Source of the DNA: Gammaproteobacteria bacterium
Lineage (GTDB): Bacteria > Pseudomonadota > Gammaproteobacteria > S012-40
Reading direction: 5' to 3'
Length of the DNA stretch: 55,830 nucleotides
NCBI GenBank assembly: GCA_015487785.1
Contig: WFPC01000006.1
Location: 1 to 55,830, forward strand
In this document: positions 1-8,073 of the stretch, one piece after another
How positions within the stretch are numbered: the first letter of the stretch is position 1
Layout of the letters: every line of letters starts with the position of its first letter
The notes under the pieces: model-generated
Told to the model about the DNA's origin: nothing
Database searches by the model: none
The model's input: only the letters and a program-made list of their open reading frames with translations
Made by a program: the position numbers and the translations under genes

Positions 1-765
1 ACCATTGCCCTCGCCGCCGAGAGGCTGGGTTGCAAGAGCGTGGCCTACACTTACAACGATCCGGTCATCTTCCATGAATATGCCATCGACGTGGCCCGCG
101 CCTGCCTTCGGCGGGGTATTCGTTCGGTGGCGGTCACTGCCGGTTATGTCTGCGAAGAGCCGCGTGCCGAATTCTATCGCCACATGGACGCTGCCAACAT
201 CGACCTCAAGGCCTTCAGCGAGGATTTCTATTACAAGATCACCGGCGCACACCTGCAGCCGGTACTGGACACCCTGGTCTATGTCAAGCACGAGACCTCG
301 GTATGGCTGGAACTCACCACCTTGCTGATTCCCGGCCACAACGACTCCAACCAGGAACTGGAAGCCATGACCCAGTGGGTGGTGGACAAGCTTGGGCCCG
401 ATGTTCCCCTGCATTTCACCGCCTTTCATCCCGACTGGAAAATGCGCGACGTCCCCTCCACGCCCACCAATACCCTGCAACGGGCACGTGAGATCGCCAT
501 CGCCAATGGTGTACGTTATGCCTATACCGGCAATGTGCATGACAAAGCCGGCCAGAGTACCTATTGCCACTGCTGCGGCCACTTGCTCATCGGACGCGAC
601 TGGTACGAGTTGTCACAATGGAATCTGGACGAAAACGGCCATTGTCGCCAATGCGGCACCCCGTGTGCCGGCGTGTTCGAACCACAACCGGGTCACTGGG
701 GTCCGCGTCGCCTGCCGGTGCGGTTGAGCAATTATGTCGAAGCCGCCGCGACGGAAGAAGGCTGA
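1..765 (+). CDS. amrS: AmmeMemoRadiSam system radical SAM enzyme AmrS (5' end outside window)
   Basis: The reading frame is open from base 1, so the N-terminus, including the CxxxCxxC SAM-cluster motif, lies upstream of the window. The visible 254 residues show the second half of a radical SAM barrel: AYTYNDPVIFHEY near the start, the DLKAF strand, and LIPGHNDSN. The C-terminus carries a Cys-rich pattern (YCHCCGHLL ... CRQCGTPC) typical of AmrS/PflA-like proteins. The family is known from its co-occurrence with AMMECR1 and MEMO homologues. Its substrate is not settled from sequence. A GTG at 40 could be mistaken for a start, but homology continues upstream of it. Identity is confident; completeness is not testable here. 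Confidence 0.88.
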   Translation, partial: TIALAAERLGCKSVAYTYNDPVIFHEYAIDVARACLRRGIRSVAVTAGYVCEEPRAEFYRHMDAANIDLKAFSEDFYYKITGAHLQPVLDTLVYVKHETSVWLELTTLLIPGHNDSNQELEAMTQWVVDKLGPDVPLHFTAFHPDWKMRDVPSTPTNTLQRAREIAIANGVRYAYTGNVHDKAGQSTYCHCCGHLLIGRDWYELSQWNLDENGHCRQCGTPCAGVFEPQPGHWGPRRLPVRLSNYVEAAATEEG

Positions 766-802
766 TGGGGCTGTCACATTCGCTATCGGCCTGGCAATAG
801 GT

Positions 803-808
803 TATAAT
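803..808 (+). promoter_or_regulatory. Candidate -10 box upstream of deaD
   Basis: A perfect TATAAT lies 77 bases before the deaD start. No good -35 hexamer is seen at 16-18 bases, so this is a weak promoter call. The deaD start itself has AAGG six bases upstream of its ATG. Confidence 0.35.
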
Positions 809-885
809 CCGCACGCTTTTTCATTCACCCCGGGCTGATTTCCCTCCTCCAGGCGTTTTCTTCCCCTCTAGCTACAAGGTTCTCC

Positions 886-2586
886 ATGTCATCTGCAATT
901 ACCGACTTCGGCCAGTTGGCCCTGTCCACCCCCATTCTCCGCGCCCTGGAAGAGGCCGGCTATGAAACCCCCTCGCCCATCCAGGCCGCCGGTATCCCGG
1001 TCATCCTCGAAGGCCATGATCTGCTGGGACAGGCCCAGACCGGCACCGGCAAGACCGCCGCCTTCGCCCTGCCCCTGCTGGAACGGCTGGAGCTGAGCAA
1101 CAAGCAAGCCCAGGTATTGGTGCTCACACCCACGCGCGAGCTGGCCATCCAGGTGGCCGAGGCCTTCCAGGCCTATGCCCGCCACCTGCCGGGCCTGCAC
1201 GTATTGCCCATCTATGGCGGCCAGAGCATGGCCATCCAGCTCAAGCAACTACGTCGCGGTGTACACGTGGTCATCGGCACCCCGGGCCGCATCATGGACC
1301 ACCTGCGCCGACAGACCCTGGACCTCTCTGCCCTGCGCTCGCTGGTACTGGACGAAGCCGATGAAATGTTGCGCATGGGCTTCCTCGAAGACGTGGAATG
1401 GATCCTCGAACACACCCCGCCACAACGCCAGGTTGCGTTGTTCTCCGCCACCATGCCCGATGCGATACGCAAGGTGGCCCGCCGCCACCTGCATCAGCCT
1501 CGCGAGATCAAGATCGAAAGCCGCACCAGCACCGTAGCCGCCATCAAGCAGAAATACTGGCAGGTGGGCGGCCTGCACAAGCTCGATGCCCTCACCCGCA
1601 TTCTAGAGGTGGAAGACTTCGACGCCGCCATCGTGTTCGTGCGCACCAAGACCGCCAGCGTGGAACTGGCGGAGAAGCTCGAGGCTCGTGGCTTTGCCAG
1701 TGCCGCGCTCAACGGTGACATGAGCCAGGCCCTGCGTGAACGCACCATCGAGCAGCTCAAGAACGGCAGGCACGACATCGTGGTAGCCACCGATGTGGTG
1801 GCACGTGGACTGGATGTGAAACGGATCACGCATGTATTCAACTACGACATACCCTACGATACCGAGGCCTATGTGCACCGTATCGGCCGTACCGGTCGCG
1901 CCGGCCGCGAGGGTACCGCCATCCTGTTCGTCTCAACACGTGAAACCCGCATGTTGCGCGCCATCGAGCGGGCCACCCGACAACCCATCGAGCGCATGCG
2001 GCTGCCCAGCCGCGACGACATCAGCAACCGTCGGGTGGAGCGTTTCAAACAACAGATTCTCGATACCCTGGAAAACGAAACACTGGATTTCTTTCATCCC
2101 ATCATCGAGCAGCTTCAGCGCGAGCACGCCGTCGATGCCAGCCACATCGCCGCCGCACTGGCCTTTCAGTTGCAAAAGGAACGCCCCCTGCAACTCCTGG
2201 AACAACATCCCCCGCGGGAATCACGCCCCGAGCCACGACGGGAAAAATCGCTTGGGGCCACTGCTGCACCACGCCTGCGCCGCCATCCGGAGATCGAGAT
2301 GGTGCGCTATCGCATCGAGGTGGGCCGCAAGCATGAGGTCGCGGTAAAAGACATCGTCGGCGCCATTGCCAACGAAGCGGAAATCGAGGCCCGCTATATC
2401 GGTCACATCAAGCTCTACCATGACCACAGCACGGTGGACCTGCCCGATGGCATGCCCGAGGAGACTTTTCAGCATCTGAGGAAGGTGCGCGTGCGCCAAC
2501 ATCCCCTGCGTATTTCCCGCGCCGGAGAATACACCCGCAAAAAACATCATAAGCACGGCAAGGCCATGCTCAGCCAGCACGGCTGA
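886..2586 (+). CDS. deaD: DEAD-box ATP-dependent RNA helicase DeaD/CsdA
   Basis: This 566-residue cytoplasmic RNA helicase of the CsdA type remodels structured RNA in ribosome assembly and cold adaptation (family knowledge). Motifs in order: Q-motif PSPIQ (29-33), Walker A AQTGTGKT (50-57), PTREL (82-86), TPGR (132-135), DEAD (156-159), SAT (187-189), ARGLD (306-310) and HRIGRTGRAG (331-340). A DbpA-type RNA-binding domain follows at about 480-550 (RYRIEVGRKHEV, then IGHIKLYHDHSTVDLP), with a short basic tail. It is shorter than E. coli DeaD because the long RGG-type tail is missing. The ATG has AAGG six bases upstream. Confidence 0.96.
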   Translation: MSSAITDFGQLALSTPILRALEEAGYETPSPIQAAGIPVILEGHDLLGQAQTGTGKTAAFALPLLERLELSNKQAQVLVLTPTRELAIQVAEAFQAYARHLPGLHVLPIYGGQSMAIQLKQLRRGVHVVIGTPGRIMDHLRRQTLDLSALRSLVLDEADEMLRMGFLEDVEWILEHTPPQRQVALFSATMPDAIRKVARRHLHQPREIKIESRTSTVAAIKQKYWQVGGLHKLDALTRILEVEDFDAAIVFVRTKTASVELAEKLEARGFASAALNGDMSQALRERTIEQLKNGRHDIVVATDVVARGLDVKRITHVFNYDIPYDTEAYVHRIGRTGRAGREGTAILFVSTRETRMLRAIERATRQPIERMRLPSRDDISNRRVERFKQQILDTLENETLDFFHPIIEQLQREHAVDASHIAAALAFQLQKERPLQLLEQHPPRESRPEPRREKSLGATAAPRLRRHPEIEMVRYRIEVGRKHEVAVKDIVGAIANEAEIEARYIGHIKLYHDHSTVDLPDGMPEETFQHLRKVRVRQHPLRISRAGEYTRKKHHKHGKAMLSQHG

Positions 2587-2639
2587 GGGACCAGAATCAA
2601 TCAGAGATTCCTCGAGTCTATTCCGGTTGTGGCGGTTTG

Positions 2640-3734
2640 TCAGTCGCTGTGGCTGATTTTTTGCTCAAGCCATGACGCTGGACCGGTTTTTACCTCTCGA
2701 GCTGCAGGTGAAGTATTCAAACTATCGGGCAAGGGATAGCGCTCCATCAGGTAACACAGGCAGTCCTGCTCTATCACCCGTACGTCGCGGGTAAGCATGG
2801 CCGGCATGACACGGCGGGCAAACTTCAGCTCGCCATTGCAGAGCTGAAAATAATCCCCCTCCACCTGTCGGCCCTGTTCGTCCAGGGCCTGCAGGGGTAT
2901 AGCTCCATCCATACGTACCCGGGCGATCACCGTGCCCGCCTCCACTTCGCTGAAATTGAGATGATCCAGTTGCTCGATGAAGCGGATATCGTAGTCGCCC
3001 TCGCCAAAACCGAAACTCACCGACGGTGGCACCTTCACCGTGGCCACGGTATGGAACAGATCGATATCGCGACTGGCGATGGGCTGATCCGGCAAGGCCG
3101 ACAGCTTGAGGCAGGCCTGCAAGAAAGCCAGCGCATGCTCCACGCCACTGTGATCACCGGTACGACCGCATTCGCAGGTGATGGCCGGACACAACCGGGC
3201 CATGGCCATGGAGGCCACGCCCTCGGGCTTGAGAAAATACACCACGGTACGCGAAAACAGCCGCGCCAGGTGATAGAAATCCTGCTCCAGGCGGTTGATA
3301 CAGGCGTAATGGGGATTGAGGCCGGTATTGTTGTGCAGGTCCACGGCGGCGAAAGGCGAGCGCCGGCCCATCTCCTCCACCACTTCGGCCATCATGCGCT
3401 GCTCCGGCGCAGCGCCCACCTGGCCCTGTACCGGCCACACCCGGTTGTAGTCGGGCTGACCATCCAGTCGACGCAAGCCCTGGCGAGCCGCCGCCACATT
3501 GCCGACGAACAACGACAAGGCCCGCGGCAAACGCTGCCCACGAAATTCCCGCAACAGACGCTGTACCGCCCGTAGCCCCACGTCCTCGTTGCCATGCAGC
3601 AAAATCGACACGAACAGGGGTTGGCTGCGACGTCCCGGCAAATGGATCAGGCTGGGTCCGGGCAGCACCGTGTGTAACTCCCGTGCGGATACCGACAAAA
3701 ACCCCTCTGGCAGACTCTCGAAGCGATTCAGCAC
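2640..3734 (-). CDS. M14-type zinc deacylase, AstE/aspartoacylase family
   Basis: This 364-residue protein is related to succinylglutamate desuccinylase and aspartoacylase, zinc enzymes that cleave N-acyl amino acids. HGNE (47-50) supplies the first zinc ligands His47 and Glu50. DLHNNTG (132-138) supplies His134. The catalytic Glu is probably Glu188 in CECG. A C-terminal beta domain follows. There are no arginine-catabolism (ast) genes nearby, so AstE is unlikely. It is the last gene of a four-gene operon and starts 10 bases after the end of the carboxylate-amine ligase. Pairing an amide-forming with an amide-hydrolysing enzyme suggests both act on the same N-acyl or gamma-glutamyl compound, but the substrate is unknown. 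Confidence 0.8.
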   Translation of the reverse strand: MLNRFESLPEGFLSVSARELHTVLPGPSLIHLPGRRSQPLFVSILLHGNEDVGLRAVQRLLREFRGQRLPRALSLFVGNVAAARQGLRRLDGQPDYNRVWPVQGQVGAAPEQRMMAEVVEEMGRRSPFAAVDLHNNTGLNPHYACINRLEQDFYHLARLFSRTVVYFLKPEGVASMAMARLCPAITCECGRTGDHSGVEHALAFLQACLKLSALPDQPIASRDIDLFHTVATVKVPPSVSFGFGEGDYDIRFIEQLDHLNFSEVEAGTVIARVRMDGAIPLQALDEQGRQVEGDYFQLCNGELKFARRVMPAMLTRDVRVIEQDCLCYLMERYPLPDSLNTSPAAREVKTGPASWLEQKISHSD

Positions 3735-3744
3735 ATCAGTATCC

Positions 3745-5178
3745 TCACAGCGGCCATTGATGCACCGGCAGACCTTCCTGCTGCAAGGCCAGATAACGCC
3801 GGGTCAGCCTTGTCATGTCCCCGCCCACCTTGGCCGCATATTGCACTTGCCAGGCGGCGCCGGTCTGCCCACGACTGACACGCTCGTAGACCACGCTCAG
3901 GTAATAGGCGATATCTGTACGATCGACAGCCAGGTTTTCCAGCCCTTCCCGCGCCTGGGGCATGAGACGTTGCAGAATGAGGCTGCCCAGGCGATGGGAG
4001 CGTCCGTCCAACCACTGCACCTGGGCCTCGATGCCATGCCGGGCGGCACGGTAGAAATTGTCCTTGGCCCGGGCGAACTCCAGCAACTGCTCTGGTGCCG
4101 GCTCACTGCCGGCCAGTGCTTCCTGCAAACCATAGAAAAAAGCCGCGGTGGCGATCTCGTCCACCACTGTGGGCCCGGCGGCCGCCACCCGGTGCTCGAT
4201 GCGCAAATGCGGTCTGCCATCGTCGTCGAAACCGATCAGCGGCCGGTTCCAACGCCAGATAGTGCCATTGTGTAAACGCACATGGCGCATGTATTCCGGC
4301 GGATCATTCAATTTCACCGGCAACAATACAGGATAGTGCTCAGTGTTTTCCACGAAACACTCCTCCAGACTGCGCCCGGCATAACCGCTGCCGAAACTCA
4401 CCCGTCGCAAGGGTCCCTGGGCAGCATCCCCATACCCCCCCACTTCCACCGCTTGTTCGAACAGGGGAATGCGTGATTCCTGCCACAGGTGCCGGCCGAA
4501 CAGAAAAGGCGCATTAGCCGCCAGCGCCACCACCGGTGCCGAGGCGACGATGGCGGCATTGTAATAACGCACCGCCCGGCTCTGGGGCACCTGGCGGTGG
4601 ATCTGGAAAGAGGTAGCCGCCGACTCCAGCATCACGTCACGGTGCTCGCTGACCAGGTGCTCCTCGCCCACAATGTCCAGTCGCAATGGCCGCCCCTGGC
4701 GCGCCCGCATCACCTGGGCATTGAGCGCCTGGTAGCGTTTCATGGCCGACATATTGCCCAGATTCAGCGCGTCGTCCTGCAGCGTGGGCAGGATACCAGT
4801 CATCACCAGTTGGCAACCCAGCTCGCCGGCATGTTGCCGACAACGCGCCCACAGTGCATCCAGTTGCTTATGCAGCTTCCTAAGGCTGTCACCGCACAGT
4901 TCACGGGGATCCACGTTCAGCTCGATATTGAAGCGCGCCAATTCCGGCGCCAACAAGGGATCGTCGGCACGAGCGAGAAACGCATCGTTGAGCGGTGCCG
5001 GCCGACAATCGCCATCCACCAGCCAGGCTTCCAGTTCGAACCCGGCCATACCGGCACGCTCCGAAAACCGTCCTTCCTCGAACCAGCGCGACAACAACCT
5101 CATCTCTCGCGCCATGTGGCGGGCATAATCGCGCTGGTCTTGCGCATTGAAGTGGCTGCGGGCGATTTCCTCTCCCAT
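3745..5178 (-). CDS. GCS2-family carboxylate-amine ligase (glutamate-cysteine ligase-like)
   Basis: This 477-residue protein is of the glutamate-cysteine ligase 2 / YbdK superfamily, which joins a carboxylate (usually the gamma-carboxyl of Glu) to an amine using ATP. The fold shows in GFELEAWLVD (46-55; Glu48 and Glu50 are Mg/ATP ligands), the RFNIELNVDP strand, and the later HNGTIWRWNRPLIGFDDDG and HLRIEHRVAAAGPTVVDE segments. The start lies 2 bases after the sulfatase stop, inside one operon. It is longer than YbdK (about 370 residues). True glutathione synthesis would need gshB, which is not in the window. The acceptor amine is unknown; the neighbouring envelope genes hint at a surface or exported product (inference). 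Confidence 0.8.
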   Translation of the reverse strand: MGEEIARSHFNAQDQRDYARHMAREMRLLSRWFEEGRFSERAGMAGFELEAWLVDGDCRPAPLNDAFLARADDPLLAPELARFNIELNVDPRELCGDSLRKLHKQLDALWARCRQHAGELGCQLVMTGILPTLQDDALNLGNMSAMKRYQALNAQVMRARQGRPLRLDIVGEEHLVSEHRDVMLESAATSFQIHRQVPQSRAVRYYNAAIVASAPVVALAANAPFLFGRHLWQESRIPLFEQAVEVGGYGDAAQGPLRRVSFGSGYAGRSLEECFVENTEHYPVLLPVKLNDPPEYMRHVRLHNGTIWRWNRPLIGFDDDGRPHLRIEHRVAAAGPTVVDEIATAAFFYGLQEALAGSEPAPEQLLEFARAKDNFYRAARHGIEAQVQWLDGRSHRLGSLILQRLMPQAREGLENLAVDRTDIAYYLSVVYERVSRGQTGAAWQVQYAAKVGGDMTRLTRRYLALQQEGLPVHQWPL

Positions 5179-5180
5179 TC

Positions 5181-7235
5181 TCAGTGCCCTTGTGCCACCA
5201 ACTGTGGACCCCGCTTGCCCCGGTACCAGGACAGCGCCAGCCTGGCTCTCACCTGCTCGGCCACGGTCGCCAGCTCGGGCCGTAACACGGGCTCGGCATC
5301 GGGCAGCTCATAGACTCGCTCGATATTACCCCGGTAGGCGATAAAATCACTGCCGATCAGCATCTTCTGGCTGTAAGCCACATCCTGCCGTGTCTTGTGG
5401 AACATGCTCTGGCCAAAAGCATGGTAGCGAAATCCCGCGGGTGCACTCAGTTCCACCAGAGTGGGACCGATATCCAGGTGACTGCCGGCCAATTGCCGGT
5501 CCACTGTCAGCCCTTGCAACACCTCGCGACCATAGAGGATAAACGGCACGATCTCCTGCTCATAGACATTGTCGCCGGGGAAGGTCAACTGCATGCGGCC
5601 CGGATGATCGCCAGTAATGGCAAACAACGTGCGCGGCAATTTTTTCTCCATTTCATCAACGAAACGCCCCATCTCGCGGTCGGCATACCAGTGATGACCC
5701 AGCAAGTGCAGAGCATTGCCTTCGGCATCCACCACACCTTCGGGCAGATGTTTCACTGGATAACCCAAGGCGTCCAGATCCAGATCATAGGGTGGATGAT
5801 TACTGGTGGTAAGAATGAAGTTGAAACTGGGGGTCTCGTCACTCACTGTATCCCGCACGAAGTCGAACAGGTATTGATCATCCACTCCCCACTCGTTGAC
5901 ATCCCTGCCTGCCGCCATGTTGCCACCTCCATAGACTTCGTCGAAGCCCTGTGCCGGCAGAAACGTATCCATGCGCTGCCAGCCGATGAAGCCCCCATAG
6001 AAAAAACGCGTGCGATAACCCAGGCGCTTGAAAATAGCAGCTATGGCGGTGGGAAAGGTTTGCAGGGCGCGCGGCTCGTAGTTGATGTAATAGCCCGCTG
6101 GTGGCAGACCACTGATCAGGGTGTTGAGTGACTGGGCAGTGCTCCAGGTGGCGGGTATGAAATGGGGGAAATAAATCCCCGCCTCGGCCAGGCGCACGGC
6201 CGCATCGGCAAAACCGGCGTCACGCCAGGTGGGCAACACGGTCCAGCCGCTGTAACTCTCCATCAGAATCAGGAACACGTGCCGCGGCGGCTGTGCCAGC
6301 AGACCCGAGGCGGTACGCTGGGTCATGGCATCGATGTCGTCCAGGCTGGCATCCTGCCCGGCCAAGGCCGCCACCCGTGCCGCGCCGGCCAGATCATCGG
6401 CGGGCCAGAAATTTTCCACCCCCACCTCGCTGTTGATCAACCAGTACTTGGTGGCCACGTTACGCAGCGAGAAGAACGGATTGGGAATGGTATGATTCAG
6501 AAAGGTATCAGAGGTGATCGACAGATGCCGCAGGGTCAGCGGTGCGCCGGTCACCGTGCCACCCCGCATGGCCAACAACATGCCCAGCAGGGCCAGGACC
6601 ACACCGAGCAGCCGCGGTGCCGGTCGTCGGATCCGGCCCAGATCAAACGCTGGCACGTAGGCATCGTAGTGCAGCGCCACACGCAACAGGCGCCAGACCC
6701 CGTGGGAAATCAGCACAAACAGCAGCAGCGCCAACAACGGATGATATTCCTTCCACACGGTGGTGAGAATGGCACGGGTATCGTCGTAGAACAGGCCAAA
6801 CACCATTTGGTTGTAGTGCTCACCATAGGTGGCGAAGAACACCATATCCAACAGCAGGATCAAAACTCCCAGAGTGGCGAACAGACGTGCCTGCAACAGG
6901 CGCAGACCTTGCACCAGGGCGGCCACGGGCCATTTGAGCAATAGCAGGCTCAGAAGAAAGCTCCCCAGCACCCATGCGGCGGCACTGGCCATGTCCAGGC
7001 GCAGTCCCATGAACATGGCTGCCAGCACATCACCCATGCCGCTCACATCTGCCATCTGCTGATGGAACAGCCCCAGCAACACCAAGCGAAACACCACCAG
7101 CACCGACAGGATGGCAAGGAAGAGTTGTGCATCCTTGGCCCAGTGACGCGCCAGCAGGATCCAGCCCGGGCTGACACCGACCCCCGGGACACGAGACGAC
7201 AAAAGATCCTGTTGCATAGGCGAGACGACCCTCAT
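5181..7235 (-). CDS. LTA synthase family membrane sulfatase/phosphotransferase
   Basis: This is an inner-membrane protein of the LtaS/MdoB-like alkaline-phosphatase superfamily, which in characterised members transfers phosphoglycerol or phosphoethanolamine to envelope glycans. About five membrane segments fill the first 220 residues. The extracytoplasmic catalytic domain follows with VFLILMESYSGW (metal Glu about 326), the nucleophile region ATWSTAQSLNTL (Thr about 366), the FILTTSNHPPYD motif and ITGDHPGR (metal Asp/His). Two starts are possible. ATG at 7235 overlaps the upstream stop as ATGA (684 residues, chosen). ATG at 7217 has GAGG 12 bases upstream (678 residues). The frame stays open further upstream, but that is the shadow of the Sel1 gene. 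Confidence 0.88.
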   Translation of the reverse strand: MRVVSPMQQDLLSSRVPGVGVSPGWILLARHWAKDAQLFLAILSVLVVFRLVLLGLFHQQMADVSGMGDVLAAMFMGLRLDMASAAAWVLGSFLLSLLLLKWPVAALVQGLRLLQARLFATLGVLILLLDMVFFATYGEHYNQMVFGLFYDDTRAILTTVWKEYHPLLALLLFVLISHGVWRLLRVALHYDAYVPAFDLGRIRRPAPRLLGVVLALLGMLLAMRGGTVTGAPLTLRHLSITSDTFLNHTIPNPFFSLRNVATKYWLINSEVGVENFWPADDLAGAARVAALAGQDASLDDIDAMTQRTASGLLAQPPRHVFLILMESYSGWTVLPTWRDAGFADAAVRLAEAGIYFPHFIPATWSTAQSLNTLISGLPPAGYYINYEPRALQTFPTAIAAIFKRLGYRTRFFYGGFIGWQRMDTFLPAQGFDEVYGGGNMAAGRDVNEWGVDDQYLFDFVRDTVSDETPSFNFILTTSNHPPYDLDLDALGYPVKHLPEGVVDAEGNALHLLGHHWYADREMGRFVDEMEKKLPRTLFAITGDHPGRMQLTFPGDNVYEQEIVPFILYGREVLQGLTVDRQLAGSHLDIGPTLVELSAPAGFRYHAFGQSMFHKTRQDVAYSQKMLIGSDFIAYRGNIERVYELPDAEPVLRPELATVAEQVRARLALSWYRGKRGPQLVAQGH

Positions 7236-7930
7236 TCGTGGTTGGCAGAAGCGGAAAGTGTACGCAGACGCTCGATGGCCTGGCCCACGCCCTGCTCGGC
7301 GGCAGCCTGTAACCAGCGCCGGATGGCCGCCTGGTCGGACGAGCCGGAACGCACCAGGGCATCGGCCAGATTGAATTGGGCAAAACGGTAACCCTGGCGC
7401 GCCGACTTGCGGTACCATTCGATGGCCTTGGCCAGGTCGGACCGTACACCCAGGCCTTGCTGATACATCACGCCAAGATTGTTCTGGGCCACTGCATGGC
7501 CCTGGGCCGCGGCCTTGCGATACCAGTACAGGGCCTGCTGCAGATCCTGCCCGACGCCCAGGCCCGCCTGATACAACCAGCCCAGGCTGGCCTGGGCATC
7601 GGCGAAGCCCTGCTGAGCCAGCGGCTGCCACAGGGCGAAAGCCTGACCGTGGTTACCGAAGAAATATGCCGTCTGGCCCAACTGATAACGCTGGCGCTGA
7701 CTCGCATCCTCGTGTGCGCCCACCACCGTGCGCCCGCCCAGGCCACGGGAGACTACTGGCCGCTCCCAGTCGAAGCCGTCATCCGTCTGTTCACTGGCCG
7801 GCTGCTCGGCGAGAAAGGCCGACGCCGGCAACTCGCCCGCGGCCCACAGCGGACAAGCGCACAAGATGCCCCACAGGCCTAGCAGGGTGGCGTAACCGGC
7901 GATGGGGCTGCGGCCTGGTCCAGACTTCAT
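7232..7930 (-). CDS. Exported Sel1-like repeat (SLR) protein
   Basis: A 232-residue protein. Residues 1-31 are a signal peptide ending near LWAAG. A linker follows, then three to four Sel1/TPR-like helical repeats (for example AQASLGWLYQAGLGVGQD, AQNNLGVMYQQGLGV and AQFNLADALV). SLR proteins act as scaffolds for protein-protein contacts, often at the envelope. The frame is open to 8026, but ATG at 7930 gives the signal peptide directly and lies behind a promoter-like sequence, so it was chosen. It is the first gene of the operon and overlaps the sulfatase start by ATGA. It may assemble or regulate the downstream envelope enzymes (inference). Confidence 0.85.
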   Translation of the reverse strand: MKSGPGRSPIAGYATLLGLWGILCACPLWAAGELPASAFLAEQPASEQTDDGFDWERPVVSRGLGGRTVVGAHEDASQRQRYQLGQTAYFFGNHGQAFALWQPLAQQGFADAQASLGWLYQAGLGVGQDLQQALYWYRKAAAQGHAVAQNNLGVMYQQGLGVRSDLAKAIEWYRKSARQGYRFAQFNLADALVRSGSSDQAAIRRWLQAAAEQGVGQAIERLRTLSASANHE

Positions 7931-7960
7931 TGCGATCCATAAATCTCCAGAAAAGTCTTT

Positions 7961-7989
7961 ATTGTACGCTCTTTGCCCCCATATTTCAG
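7961..7989 (-). promoter_or_regulatory. Candidate sigma70 promoter of the Sel1/sulfatase/ligase/deacylase operon
   Basis: Read on the minus strand: -35 CTGAAA (7989-7984), a 17-base spacer and -10 TACAAT (7966-7961), about 31 bases before the ATG at 7930. The -35 matches four of six consensus bases and the -10 five of six. Confidence 0.45.
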
Positions 7990-7998
7990 GTACCGGGC

Positions 7999-8027
7999 TT
8001 GTGCCGCTTTCCAAAGCGGGCGACAAT
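7999..8027 (+). promoter_or_regulatory. Candidate promoter of the DAHP synthase gene
   Basis: TTGTGC (7999-8004), a 17-base spacer and GACAAT (8022-8027). The spacer contains a perfect hairpin sequence, CCGCTT-TCCA-AAGCGG (8004-8019), which could be an operator. The match to consensus is moderate. Confidence 0.3.
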
Positions 8028-8049
8028 AACCCGTTTCATTCCATGGACC

Positions 8050-8067
8050 ACCCCGCCAAGGGGTTTT
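8050..8067 (+). terminator. Short terminator-like hairpin in the DAHP synthase leader (possible attenuator)
   Basis: ACCCC-GCCAA-GGGGT followed by further T residues forms a five-base-pair stem with a U-rich tail. It ends seven bases before the DAHP synthase ATG at 8074. The stem is short, so termination strength is uncertain. Its placement also covers the ribosome-binding region. Confidence 0.35.
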
Positions 8068-8073
8068 TGCCGT

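Noticed and set aside
7238-7631. N-terminal extension of the sulfatase frame
   Set aside because: It overlaps the Sel1-repeat gene in another frame and is Gly/Pro/Arg-rich without features. The membrane domain starts after 7217-7235.
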